NCBI RefSeq assembly: GCF_000378045.1
Contig: NZ_KB899090.1
Coordinates: forward strand, 124,001-188,000
Source of the DNA: Marinobacterium rhizophilum DSM 18822
Lineage (GTDB): Bacteria > Pseudomonadota > Gammaproteobacteria > Pseudomonadales > Balneatricaceae
Direction: 5' to 3'
Length of the DNA: 64,000 nt
The position numbers were made by a program, and so were the translations under genes. Of this stretch, positions 38,320 to 46,764 are shown piece by piece (position 1 is the first letter of the stretch; every line of letters starts with the position of its first letter). The notes beneath the pieces are model-generated. The model was not told the origin of the DNA. It did not search any database and worked only from the letters and a program-made list of their open reading frames with translations.

Positions 38320-39711
38320 TCAGCTCGCGGGCAGCTGGTCCTTGATACTCCACAGAATTTCTTCTGCCACCAGTGCCGGCGCCGCAATACCGTCGGCCGT
38401 GCTGACGCTCAGGTAACTGCCGCTGCGCGTACGGTTCATGCGCAGCTGATAACGACCCACGAATTCATAATTGCCGGTTTCACGGTTCAAGCCACCGTTC
38501 TTGCCATCGCCACCAAAGACATAGATAACCTTGCCGGCAAACCAGATCTTGTAGCCTTCCCGGTTGGCAAGGTTGTCCGGATCAGCCAGGTCACTCTGGT
38601 CAACCACGCCTTCCACCAGACGGTCGGTCTGCTTCGAGCTGTAGCGGATTCCATCCTCTTCCTCGGAGTCGCCAAAGCCCAGGGTGCGTTCGAACAGCGC
38701 AGTATCAAGCTTGATGTCATCACGCTCGCCATGCAGCCATTCAAAGAAGCCGGCCTTCTTCGTCTCGTCCACCGGAGTCGTGGTGGTATAGGTCAAATAG
38801 AAAATACCCTGTTCCTGGTCCCGGGTACCGACATCCAGCTGAGCCGCGGTCAGGGCATTATCAATCAGATTCCAGGCGTTATCGATCGAGGTTTCAATCT
38901 TCAGCGTCGGGTTGCCGCGCGAGTCACGCCCCAGCAACGGACGAGGCGTATCGCGCTGCTGCAGCGCCAGCAGGCTCTGCGCGCTGGAGTCGGCCGTCGC
39001 CTTGCTGAGGTAACGCAGCATGTCGAACATCATGTCGCTCTTGTAACCCACATCAGTCGACTGACTGCTCCAGTCGACCGTATCGACCTGCTGATTAAAC
39101 GGAAATGCCACGTGATCGATACGAATGGAGGTGCGATCGTAGTTTTCCGGGTCAGGCTTGAGACTGATGCGCAGCTTGTTGCGCGTATCGGTTTCGACGT
39201 CCTGGAAGGTCAGCTTCTTGATCCAGCGATCAGCAAAGCCGTATTCCTTGCCTTCGACACGAATCCAGCCGGACTCCATTTGCCCCTGACGCGGATCGGC
39301 CTTCGCCAGCTCAATGCCGTTAAAGCGCCAGAAATCCTGCAGTTTGACCCACACATCGGCAATGGGCTCATCCACGACGATGACCTTCTCATCGCCCAGG
39401 CGGGACAGGTTGACCCGCTCGGAGCCGGTGTCAGCATAGAAAAATTCCGGTCGCGGCACCTTAAAATCATCCTGGCGCAGCGTCGCCGTATCGCCCAACG
39501 CAGGTACGATCAGCTGCTCGTTCAGCGCACGCGTCTGCAGATGCGGCGGAATCTCGAGCCGCGCCTGGGCCTGGGCTTGTTCATAGTCCTGGGAGCGGTT
39601 GCGCACCAAGCCATCTTCACCATAAAGCGGATTGTTGGAGATGGAACTGCAACCTGACAGCCCTGCCACTGTGACCAGTACCACCCCTGTCAGCGTTTGA
39701 CTCTTCATCAT
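38320..39711 (-). CDS. bamC: Outer-membrane assembly lipoprotein BamC
   Basis: BamC (NlpB) is an accessory lipoprotein of the beta-barrel assembly machine. The product has a lipobox LSGC with Cys21 after a short signal. The N-terminal unstructured segment with NNPLYGEDGLVRNRSQDYEQA comes next, and two helix-grip domains follow. At 463 residues it is longer than the E. coli protein (344). The start is one of two adjacent ATGs (39711 or 39708) just after the dapA stop, so the two are probably co-transcribed. A further upstream in-frame start would run into dapA. Confidence 0.9.
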   Translation of the reverse strand: MMKSQTLTGVVLVTVAGLSGCSSISNNPLYGEDGLVRNRSQDYEQAQAQARLEIPPHLQTRALNEQLIVPALGDTATLRQDDFKVPRPEFFYADTGSERVNLSRLGDEKVIVVDEPIADVWVKLQDFWRFNGIELAKADPRQGQMESGWIRVEGKEYGFADRWIKKLTFQDVETDTRNKLRISLKPDPENYDRTSIRIDHVAFPFNQQVDTVDWSSQSTDVGYKSDMMFDMLRYLSKATADSSAQSLLALQQRDTPRPLLGRDSRGNPTLKIETSIDNAWNLIDNALTAAQLDVGTRDQEQGIFYLTYTTTTPVDETKKAGFFEWLHGERDDIKLDTALFERTLGFGDSEEEDGIRYSSKQTDRLVEGVVDQSDLADPDNLANREGYKIWFAGKVIYVFGGDGKNGGLNRETGNYEFVGRYQLRMNRTRSGSYLSVSTADGIAAPALVAEEILWSIKDQLPAS

Positions 39712-39715
39712 GGGT

Positions 39716-40597
39716 TTAGCCCTGAATGATGCCGCTCTCACGCAGCGCATTGCGAACAATCGGCTGACAGCTCTCGGCCAGCAGCGTCAGCGGAAGACGA
39801 ATACCGGGACCAATCAGACCCATCTCGTAGAGGGCCCATTTCACCGGAATCGGATTGGACTCTACAAACAGCTGAGTGTTCAGCGGCATTAGTCTTTCCT
39901 GCATCGCCCGCGCGCCTGCAGCGTCGCCCGCCAGGGCCAGACGGCAAAGTTCAGCCATCTCAGCCGGCGCCACGTTGGCGGTGACAGAGATGTTACCGTG
40001 ACCACCGGCGAGAATAAGCTCCACCGCCGTGGCATCATCACCGGAGTAGATCGCAAAGTCTTTCGGCGCCCGGGCCACGAGATCGCGTGCGCGCCCGATA
40101 TCACCGGTCGCATCCTTGATGCCAATGATGTTGTCGATCTCGGCCAGACGCAGGGTAGTGTCATTGCTCATGTCACAGGCGGTACGGCCAGGCACGTTGT
40201 ACAGAATCTGCGGTACCGCAACGGCTTCGGCAACCGCCTTGTAGTGCTGGTACAAGCCTTCCTGGGTCGGCTTATTGTAGTACGGCGTTACCAACAGACA
40301 GGCATCGGCGCCCAGGTCCGCGGCCCGGCGCGTCATGAAGATGGCCTCGCGGGTTGAGTTCGCACCGGTGCCGGCAATAACCGGCAGACGCCCATCCACC
40401 CGTTTGATGATGCGTTTGACCACCTGGCAATGCTCGTCATAATCGAGGGTCGCGGACTCACCGCTGGTCCCAACGGCAACGATTGAGTCGGTGCCATTGT
40501 CCAGGTGCAGGTCGACTACCCGGTCCAGCGCATCCCAGTCGACATCTCCGTTGGTCTGCATCGGCGTAACGAGCGCAACAATACTGCCAGTAATCAT
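39716..40597 (-). CDS. dapA: 4-hydroxy-tetrahydrodipicolinate synthase
   Basis: DapA condenses pyruvate with aspartate semialdehyde, the first committed step to diaminopimelate and lysine. The 293-residue protein has the Schiff-base Lys161 in IGIKDATGD and Tyr133 in YNVPGRTACD, the same numbers as in E. coli. GTSGESATL binds pyruvate. ATG 40597 follows GGAG after six bases. The ATG four codons upstream overlaps that site and is less likely. It starts the dapA-bamC-purC run and is divergent from the peroxiredoxin gene. Confidence 0.97.
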   Translation of the reverse strand: MITGSIVALVTPMQTNGDVDWDALDRVVDLHLDNGTDSIVAVGTSGESATLDYDEHCQVVKRIIKRVDGRLPVIAGTGANSTREAIFMTRRAADLGADACLLVTPYYNKPTQEGLYQHYKAVAEAVAVPQILYNVPGRTACDMSNDTTLRLAEIDNIIGIKDATGDIGRARDLVARAPKDFAIYSGDDATAVELILAGGHGNISVTANVAPAEMAELCRLALAGDAAGARAMQERLMPLNTQLFVESNPIPVKWALYEMGLIGPGIRLPLTLLAESCQPIVRNALRESGIIQG

Positions 40598-40779
40598 TAC
40601 TTTCTCCATCTGACAAATTCGGGTCTATGGTACTGTGCGTACCAGACACTCGTACAACGAGACCAGGGTCCCCCGCCGGCCGCTGCCAACAGCGGGTTTG
40701 ATCTCGTAGAAAGGCCCAGTATTCTATACGATTTGCACGCTCGAAGCGTACCCGTTTTTTGACTCAAAAAGGAATCCCC

Positions 40780-41247
40780 ATGAGCCAAGTATCCCTCGAC
40801 CAGCCCGTACCGGACTTCACTGCCCAGGCGACCAGCGGAGCGAGCGTCGACTCCAGCACCCTGCGCGGACGTAACCTGGTGATCTATTTCTACCCCAAGG
40901 ACAGCACCCCCGGCTGCACCACTGAAGGGCAGAATTTTCGTGACCTGTATGACCAGTTTCAGGCGCTGGATACAGACATCTTTGGCGTATCACGGGACGG
41001 CCTGCGCGCCCATGAAAATTTCAAGGCAAAGCAGTCCTTCCCGTTCGAACTGATCAGCGATAGCGACGAAAGCCTGTGCGCACTGTTTGACGTTATCAAG
41101 CTCAAGAAGCTTTACGGCAAGGAGCACCTGGGTATTGAGCGCAGCACTTTTTTGATCGACAAGACCGGCATACTGCGCAACGAATGGCGCAAGGTTAAGG
41201 TGGCAGGTCACGCAGACGCCGTGCTAGAGGCGGTCAAAGCGCTCTGA
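40780..41247 (+). CDS. bcp: Thioredoxin-dependent thiol peroxidase Bcp (PrxQ)
   Basis: This peroxiredoxin of 155 residues reduces hydroperoxides. The peroxidatic Cys46 sits in YPKDSTPGCTTEGQNF. The resolving Cys that many PrxQ proteins carry five residues later is Gly or Asn here. The only other Cys is Cys100 in SDESLCALF, a position also conserved in some relatives. The catalytic type may therefore be 1-Cys or use Cys100. ATG 40780 follows AAGGA. The bcp-dapA divergent pair is common in gammaproteobacteria. Confidence 0.94.
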   Translation: MSQVSLDQPVPDFTAQATSGASVDSSTLRGRNLVIYFYPKDSTPGCTTEGQNFRDLYDQFQALDTDIFGVSRDGLRAHENFKAKQSFPFELISDSDESLCALFDVIKLKKLYGKEHLGIERSTFLIDKTGILRNEWRKVKVAGHADAVLEAVKAL

Positions 41248-41282
41248 TTCACACGCTTACAGACGCTCACCCAGCCGCAAGC

Positions 41283-42368
41283 CTATGGCTGCGGCTGGTT
41301 ATCGCCGGGCACAGACGGTAGCTGATGACGTGGCCAGGCATTCAATATAGCCTTGACCAGCGTTGCCAGCGGAATGGCGAAAAACACGCCCCAGAACCCC
41401 CACAAGCTACCAAACACCAGCACCGCCACAATGATCGACACCGGGTGCAGATTCACCGCTTCGGAGAAGAGCAGTGGCACTAGAACGTTACCATCCAGCG
41501 CCTGAATGATGCCGTAAGCCACCATCAGCCACATGAATTCAGCACCCCAGCCAAACTGAAAGAGCCCGATCAGCGCCACAGGCAACGTCACCAGCGCGGC
41601 GCCTATATAGGGCACCAGCACCGACAACCCCACGATAATCCCCAGCAGCGCCGCATAGTTAACCCCCAGGAAGGCCAGTACGACAAAAGTCACAGACCCC
41701 ACGATGAGAATTTCCAGCGCCTTGCCACGAATATAGTTGGCAATCTGGTCATCCATTTCGCGCCAGACCTTGGTCATCATCAGACGACGCTCCGGCAGGA
41801 AGTTTGCCCACCAGCCAATCAGCTTTCGGCCATCCTTCAAAAAGAAAAACACCAGTATGGGCACCAGCACCACATAGATCAGTAGCGCCACCAGGTTACC
41901 CAGGGAGTTCAGCGAGAAGGTCAGCACCCACTGCCCAATCTGGCTAAGCTCCGTCGTTGCCAGCTGAATCAACTCCCGGACCTGCGACTCGGAAATAAAG
42001 TCCGGATACTTCTGCGGCAGCAACAGCAACACTGACTGCACATTGGAAACCATGCGCGGCAGCTCGTTAAACAGCGTGACAAGCTGCTTCCAGGCCAGGG
42101 GCATGACAAAGAGCAACAGCGCCATAAAAAAGCCGACAAAGGCCACGAAGACCAGCACCACGGCACTGAGGTGATTCAACCCCCTTTTCACCATCCAGTC
42201 CACCGGCCCCTGCATCAGAAATGCCAGGACGATGCCGGCAAAAACCGGGGCCAATGGCTGCCCCAGCGTAATGATGACCGTCAGCCCCACCGCCAGCAGA
42301 ATAAATAGCAACAGCGCTTCTTCGTCAGAGAAATACCGATCAATCCATTTACCGAAAATCTTGCGCAT
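41283..42368 (-). CDS. perM: AI-2E family permease (PerM/YhhT type)
   Basis: This 361-residue inner-membrane protein has about seven to eight transmembrane segments. AI-2E family marks are LAPVFAGIVLAFLMQGPVDWMVKRGL near the N-terminus and VNYAALLGIIVGLSVLVPYIGA and GNVLVPLLFSEAVNLHPVSIIVAVLVFGSLWGFWG near the C-terminus. Some members export autoinducer-2 or act as Na+/H+ antiporters. The PerM substrate is unknown. It is downstream of tusA (18 bases) and next to bepA, as in Pseudomonas. Confidence 0.9.
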   Translation of the reverse strand: MRKIFGKWIDRYFSDEEALLLFILLAVGLTVIITLGQPLAPVFAGIVLAFLMQGPVDWMVKRGLNHLSAVVLVFVAFVGFFMALLLFVMPLAWKQLVTLFNELPRMVSNVQSVLLLLPQKYPDFISESQVRELIQLATTELSQIGQWVLTFSLNSLGNLVALLIYVVLVPILVFFFLKDGRKLIGWWANFLPERRLMMTKVWREMDDQIANYIRGKALEILIVGSVTFVVLAFLGVNYAALLGIIVGLSVLVPYIGAALVTLPVALIGLFQFGWGAEFMWLMVAYGIIQALDGNVLVPLLFSEAVNLHPVSIIVAVLVFGSLWGFWGVFFAIPLATLVKAILNAWPRHQLPSVPGDNQPQP

Positions 42369-42386
42369 GTAACAAATCCCTGCTGG

Positions 42387-42623
42387 CTAAGAGCGCCGAA
42401 TAATGTAGATGTAACGTTCGTCCTCGGTGAACGATTGCAACAACTCATGGTCACATTGATCGGTGTATGCCTTGAAGTCCCGCACCGATCCCGCATCGGT
42501 CGCAATGACCTTTAGCACAGCACCGCTTTGCAGCCGACTCAATGCCTGCTTGGCCTTGAGCAACGGCAACGGGCAACTCAGCCCACTGGCATCAAGCACC
42601 TGATCGAATTCACCGCTCACCAT
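42387..42623 (-). CDS. TusA/SirA family sulfurtransferase
   Basis: This 78-residue protein is a single TusA-like domain with the conserved Cys17 in LDASGLSCPLPLLKAKQAL. TusA carries persulfide sulfur to TusBCD for tRNA 2-thiouridine, and paralogues serve other sulfur routes. Which role this copy has cannot be decided. ATG 42623 follows GAGGGG five bases upstream. An in-frame ATG at 42668 would add 15 residues and lies close to the divergent bepA gene. The pairing tusA-like, perM, bepA is conserved in Pseudomonas. Confidence 0.88.
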   Translation of the reverse strand: MVSGEFDQVLDASGLSCPLPLLKAKQALSRLQSGAVLKVIATDAGSVRDFKAYTDQCDHELLQSFTEDERYIYIIRRS

Positions 42624-42713
42624 GATTACCCCTCTTGCCGGGTCGTTTTGGAAGCTGGATATTAGCATAAAGCTCTGTACGATAATCGTCAGCGACTGAT
42701 GATAAGGAACCCC

Positions 42714-44156
42714 ATGCTAGCGTTCAAAATCCTGCCCCCGCTGCTCATAGGACTCATGCTGTCCGTTCCGCCTGCAAGCCAGGCGGCGCAGAACCTGCCG
42801 ACGATTGGTGACACCACTTCCTCCATCGTCTCACTGCAACAGGAAGCACGCCTGGGCGACACCTGGGGCCGAATGCTGCGTGGACGCGCCAAGCTGCTCG
42901 AAGACCCCATTGTCTACAGCTACCTGGAAGACCTGCTCTGGAAGCTGGCAGCCAACAGCGCCCTGCCGCAGGCGCAGCTTGAGCTGATCACCGTCGACAA
43001 CCAGACGCTCAATGCCTTCGCCGTACCGGGTGGCGTCATAGGCGTACACGGCGGCCTGCTGCTGTCGGCCGAGGCAGAGGACGAACTGGCATCGGTACTG
43101 GCCCATGAACTGGCCCACCTTAGCCAGCGCCATTTTGCCCAGCAACTGGAAGAAGAGCGCCGCAACCGGCCCTTCATGATGGCCGCCGTACTGGGCAGCA
43201 TCCTGGTGGCTGCCGCCGATGCCCAGGCCGGTGCCGCGGCGCTGAGCTCGACACTGGGCGCGGGCGAGCTGGCCCGCCTGTCTTTCAGTCGCCAGAATGA
43301 ACAGGAGGCCGACCGTATCGGCATGGCCACTCTGGCATCATCCGAAATAGACCCCGGCGCCATGCCACGCATGTTTGAACGCATGCAGCGCTCGATGCGC
43401 TTTTACGGTGACAGGCCACCGGAGTTCCTGCTGACCCATCCGGTCACCCAGTCCCGCATCGCCGACTCGCTCAACCGTGCCGCTCAGCTGCCGGTGCCCA
43501 GAACACAGCGCCAGACACCGGAATTCGACATCGCCCGCAGCCGCCTCCAGGTACATTACGCCAGCCGCCCCGGCGCCATCCTGTCCAGCTTTGAGGCTGC
43601 AGCGCAGAGCTCCGGCAACAGCCGCGACTTCTATGGTGTTGCGCTGGCGGCCAGTGCCGCCGGCGATCACGCCAAGGCACTGCAGGCACTGGACAAGCTG
43701 GACGCAAACTGGAAACAGCAACTCTACGTGCGCATCACCAGGGCCGAAATCCTGCACGCCGCTAAACGTGACAGTGAAGCCGAGCGGATTCTTGCCGAGC
43801 TGAACGAGCTGTACCCCAACAACCTGCCGGTACAGAAAACCTATGCACGACTGTTGCAGGATATGGAGCAGCCCGCCCGTGCAGCACGCCTTTACGAGGC
43901 ACTGCTACGACGCTATCCAAATGATATCGACAGTCGCTTTAACCTGGCCGAAACCTATGGCCTGAGCGGGCAGATCCTGCGCGTGCACGAAGCCCGCATC
44001 GAATACTTCCTGCGCACAGCCGACGTCGACAAGGCCCTGCGCCAGGTAGACTTTGCCCTCAAGGAAAAGAACCTTTCTGAATCAGACCGCGCACGGCTGC
44101 AAGCCTACAAGACTGAAGCCGAGCGGGTGCGGGAAGATCTGAAAATGGAGTTCTAA
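42714..44156 (+). CDS. bepA: Beta-barrel assembly-enhancing protease BepA
   Basis: BepA is a periplasmic M48 metallopeptidase with a TPR tail that helps LptD assembly and degrades stalled outer-membrane proteins. The 480-residue product (E. coli 487) has a signal peptide over about residues 1-25. The zinc motif HELAHLSQRHF is near residue 140, and the third ligand Glu is in NEQEADRIGM. TPR-like repeats follow from about residue 310. ATG 42714 is preceded by AAGGA. A GC-rich hairpin follows its stop by 27 bases. It works on the same outer-membrane route as BamC, also in this window. Confidence 0.95.
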   Translation: MLAFKILPPLLIGLMLSVPPASQAAQNLPTIGDTTSSIVSLQQEARLGDTWGRMLRGRAKLLEDPIVYSYLEDLLWKLAANSALPQAQLELITVDNQTLNAFAVPGGVIGVHGGLLLSAEAEDELASVLAHELAHLSQRHFAQQLEEERRNRPFMMAAVLGSILVAAADAQAGAAALSSTLGAGELARLSFSRQNEQEADRIGMATLASSEIDPGAMPRMFERMQRSMRFYGDRPPEFLLTHPVTQSRIADSLNRAAQLPVPRTQRQTPEFDIARSRLQVHYASRPGAILSSFEAAAQSSGNSRDFYGVALAASAAGDHAKALQALDKLDANWKQQLYVRITRAEILHAAKRDSEAERILAELNELYPNNLPVQKTYARLLQDMEQPARAARLYEALLRRYPNDIDSRFNLAETYGLSGQILRVHEARIEYFLRTADVDKALRQVDFALKEKNLSESDRARLQAYKTEAERVREDLKMEF

Positions 44157-44183
44157 ATGCCCGGACGGACTCTTTAACGTTAC

Positions 44184-44208
44184 AGAGCCGCCCGTTCTGG
44201 GCGGCTCT
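44184..44208 (+). terminator. Hairpin after bepA
   Basis: Perfect ten-base arms AGAGCCGCCC and GGGCGGCTCT with a five-base loop lie 27 bases after bepA. The T run expected of an intrinsic terminator is missing, and a MITE-like element begins only 11 bases later. Confidence 0.6.
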
Positions 44209-44219
44209 GACGGCTGCTA

Positions 44220-44507
44220 GCGGCCTGTCGAACTTGGCCGGTCGTAGCGAGGGAAAGACCGATTTGAGTTAGTTTTTGAACTCTTTGGAGGCAAATAGTG
44301 GTTCTATTTAACACTTGGAACGCAGTGGAAAGAACCGCTACAGCGGGGTCGCAGACCAAGGAGCCTGCGACGAGTAATAAAGAGTACACAAAATGACCCC
44401 TCATTACCGGAGAGAACCGGCTTTTCCGCACGACTGCATGGATGCAGGAGGTAGGGCGAAGCAGGATTCCCGAGCCGAGTAGATCAATTTTAAGCCCGAC
44501 AGGCTGC
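44220..44507. mobile_element. MITE-like element with terminal inverted repeats
   Basis: The 288-base stretch is bounded by imperfect inverted ends. Read inward, the left end is GCGGCCTGTCGAACTT and the right end GCAGCCTGTCGGGCTT, 13 of 16 bases identical. A TA dinucleotide flanks both ends (44218-44219 and 44508-44509), as after IS630/mariner-type insertion. Inside, GTCGCAG pairs with CTGCGAC near 44350-44373. No transposase gene is present. Reading frames within it look like non-coding shadows. The right end touches the nadA stop codon. Confidence 0.6.
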
Positions 44508-45568
44508 TAACCTTTAAGTGCGGCCGAGAAGTCCAGCATGCGCTGCAGAGGCCGGCGCGCCGCCTCGATCAGGGACGCATCCACCAACACTTCATCATGT
44601 CCTTCTTCCAGCGCCGTCACCATATTTTCCAGGCCGTTCATTGCCATCCAGGGGCAATGTGCACAGCTGCGACAGGTTGCACCACTGCCGCCGGTGGGGG
44701 CTTCAATGAAAACCTTGTCCGGTGCCGCCTGCTGCATCTTGTAGAAAATACCGCGATCAGTGGCCACAATCAGCTCACGGTTGGGTAGCTCGGCAGCCGC
44801 CTTGATCAACTGGGATGTGGAACCCACCGCATCAGCCAGCTCGATTACCGACGCCGGCGATTCCGGATGCACCAGAATGGCTGCATCCGGGTAGACGCGT
44901 TTCAGATCGAGCAAGCCCTTGGCCTTGAACTCTTCATGCACAATGCAGGCACCATCCCACATGAGCATTTCGATGCCGGTCTGTTTCTGCACGTAGGCAC
45001 CCAGATGCTTGTCCGGCGCCCAGATAATTTTCTTGCCTTCATCGGCCAGGTGCTCAACCACATCCAGCGCAATACTCGAGGTTACCACCCAGTCGGCACG
45101 TGCCTTGACGGCGGCGGAGGTATTGGCATACACCACAACTTCGTAGTCAGGATGTGCATCACAGAAAGCGGTGAACTCGGGCGCCGGACAACCGATATCC
45201 AGCGAACAGGTCGCCTCCAGCGTTGGCATGAGAATCCGCTTTTCGGGGCTCAGAATCTTGGCCGTTTCGCCCATAAAGCGCACGCCAGCTACCAACAGCG
45301 TCGTTTCAGGCCGAACACTGCCAAAACGCGCCATTTCCAGCGAATCAGAAACGCAGCCACCGGTTTCTTCGGCCAGCGCCTGAATGATGGGGTCAGTGTA
45401 ATAATGCGCGACCAGACAGGCATTCTTTTCTTTCAACAATGCCTTGATACGCGCTTTATAGCGCTCAACATCCTCGCGACTCATGTCGTCCGGCAGATGC
45501 TCTTTGGCTAAGTGCTCCTGCACCAGGATGCGCTCGGAGATGTCATGTTTGCTCAACATAGGCGTCAT
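44507..45568 (-). CDS. nadA: Quinolinate synthase NadA
   Basis: NadA condenses iminoaspartate with dihydroxyacetone phosphate to quinolinate in de novo NAD synthesis and carries an oxygen-sensitive [4Fe-4S] cluster. The 353-residue protein contains cluster Cys motifs in [23 protein letters not shown] and [13 protein letters not shown], and [11 protein letters not shown] in the active site. The start is the ATG at 45568 or the one three codons later. The last bases of the gene, including part of the TAG stop, coincide with the end of the MITE-like element. Confidence 0.96.
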   Translation of the reverse strand: MTPMLSKHDISERILVQEHLAKEHLPDDMSREDVERYKARIKALLKEKNACLVAHYYTDPIIQALAEETGGCVSDSLEMARFGSVRPETTLLVAGVRFMGETAKILSPEKRILMPTLEATCSLDIGCPAPEFTAFCDAHPDYEVVVYANTSAAVKARADWVVTSSIALDVVEHLADEGKKIIWAPDKHLGAYVQKQTGIEMLMWDGACIVHEEFKAKGLLDLKRVYPDAAILVHPESPASVIELADAVGSTSQLIKAAAELPNRELIVATDRGIFYKMQQAAPDKVFIEAPTGGSGATCRSCAHCPWMAMNGLENMVTALEEGHDEVLVDASLIEAARRPLQRMLDFSAALKG

Positions 45569-45803
45569 GTCAGTCTGTCAAAATTAGGGCAATGAACCCG
45601 GTGTGAATTTCGAGGCGACAGATAATACCACAGTTGTGCGGCAACGGTCGCCGTCACTGCTTTTGACCCGATAAGGCATTCATTGTGCCCGTATTGAATA
45701 AACACAACCACAGAACACGCAGAATACCCATGAAAATAGCCTGCAGACGGCCTGACGAGCGCCCGGTTGCACACTGACCACAACGCGGGAACGCCGAAAA
45801 AAC

Positions 45804-45842
45804 ATAAAAAAAGGGGGAGCAACCAGTGCTCCCCCTTTTTTC
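45804..45842. terminator. Rho-independent terminator of tRNA-Lys
   Basis: The arms AAAAAAAGGGGGAGC and GCTCCCCCTTTTTT close a seven-base loop a few bases after the tRNA 3' end on the minus strand, followed by T residues. The A/T symmetry would also permit termination of plus-strand transcripts. Confidence 0.92.
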
Positions 45843-45847
45843 GAATT

Positions 45848-45923
45848 TGGTGGGTCGTATAGGATTCGAACCTATGACCAATTGGTTAAAAGCCAACTGC
45901 TCTACCAACTGAGCTAACGACCC
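45848..45923 (-). tRNA. tRNA-Lys (anticodon TTT)
   Basis: The minus strand folds as a 76-base tRNA. The acceptor stem is GGGTCGT pairing with ACGACCC, the D arm GCTC...GAGC, and the anticodon stem GTTGG/CCAAT with loop CTTTTAA (one wobble-type pair). The T arm has GGTTCGAATCC. The 3' CCA is encoded. The anticodon TTT reads Lys AAA and AAG. A tRNA-Lys between queC and nadA is also found in Pseudomonas. Confidence 0.97.
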
Positions 45924-45935
45924 GATGGGCTGCGC

Positions 45936-45963
45936 ATTCTAAAGACTTTCAGCGTCGATGCAA
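45936..45963 (-). promoter_or_regulatory. Sigma-70 promoter of tRNA-Lys
   Basis: On the minus strand TTGCAT (45963-45958) and TAGAAT (45941-45936) are separated by 16 bases. A GC-rich stretch GCGCAGCCC follows, resembling the discriminator of stable RNA promoters under stringent control. The tRNA begins about 13 bases after the -10 element. Confidence 0.7.
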
Positions 45964-45978
45964 CCCCTTGAGCGGATT

Positions 45979-46671
45979 TTATGCCTGATAGCGCGTCGGA
46001 TCCTCGACACCGGCATCCTCAAATCCCTTTGCCCGCAACCGGCAGCTATCGCATACACCGCACGCACGCCCCTGCTCATCGGCCTGGTAGCATGACACTG
46101 TCAGGCCGTAATCCAGCCCCAAACGCTGCCCCTGCGCAATAATATCCGACTTGGTCATATGCATCAGCGGCGTCTGGATACGAAACGGCTGGCCACTGAC
46201 ACCCGCCTTGGTGGCAAGGTTCGCCATGGCTTCGAAAGCGGCAATAAATTCCGGCCGGCAATCGGGATAGCCAGAATAGTCCACCGCATTGACGCCAATA
46301 AACAGGGCTCTGGCATCCAGCACTTCAGCCCAGCCCAGCGCCAGTGACAAGAACACCGTATTGCGCGCGGGTACGTAAGTGACGGGTATTTCGCCCTCAA
46401 CTTCCTGTTCCGGCACGTCAATCGAATGATCGGTCAGCGCGGAACCGCCAAAGTCCTCCAGATGCAGCCGTATGACCTTGTGCTTGTGCTCGGATATACC
46501 CAGCGCCCCGACGACAGCGCGGGCAGCGTTCAGCTCGGTCTGGGAGCGCTGACCATAATCAAAGCTCAGCACGTGGCAGTCGTAACCCTGATCGAGCGCC
46601 ATCGCCAGCACAGTGGCTGAATCAAGGCCTCCGGACAACAACACCACGGCTTTGGGGGAGGATTGAGTCAT
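45979..46671 (-). CDS. queC: 7-cyano-7-deazaguanine synthase QueC
   Basis: QueC converts 7-carboxy-7-deazaguanine to preQ0 in queuosine synthesis. The 230-residue protein starts with the ATP pyrophosphatase loop [17 protein letters not shown]. It has [14 protein letters not shown] and ends with the zinc-binding cysteines [17 protein letters not shown] 46671 is used; a TTG one codon earlier is less likely. In Pseudomonas queE sits directly upstream, between cpoB and queC. Here that place holds only a 93-base spacer with a terminator. Confidence 0.96.
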   Translation of the reverse strand: MTQSSPKAVVLLSGGLDSATVLAMALDQGYDCHVLSFDYGQRSQTELNAARAVVGALGISEHKHKVIRLHLEDFGGSALTDHSIDVPEQEVEGEIPVTYVPARNTVFLSLALGWAEVLDARALFIGVNAVDYSGYPDCRPEFIAAFEAMANLATKAGVSGQPFRIQTPLMHMTKSDIIAQGQRLGLDYGLTVSCYQADEQGRACGVCDSCRLRAKGFEDAGVEDPTRYQA

Positions 46672-46710
46672 CAAAACAGTTTCCGCTTTTTAAAGAAGTG
46701 AACAGTATAC

Positions 46711-46739
46711 AAATAATTAAGCCCGGCGTTACCGGGCTC
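46711..46739 (-). terminator. Probable terminator after cpoB
   Basis: The arms AGCCCGG and CCGGGCT close a five-base loop 26 bases after the cpoB stop, followed on the minus strand by TAATTATTTG. It would end the tol-pal-cpoB transcript before queC. Confidence 0.7.
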
Positions 46740-46764
46740 AAACTAAACACCAGGCAACCGTGGC

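Noticed and set aside
44180-44431. 83-codon minus-strand frame inside the MITE-like element
   Set aside because: It spans the left end of the element and the bepA hairpin and has no domain, so it is more likely a by-product of the repeat than a gene.
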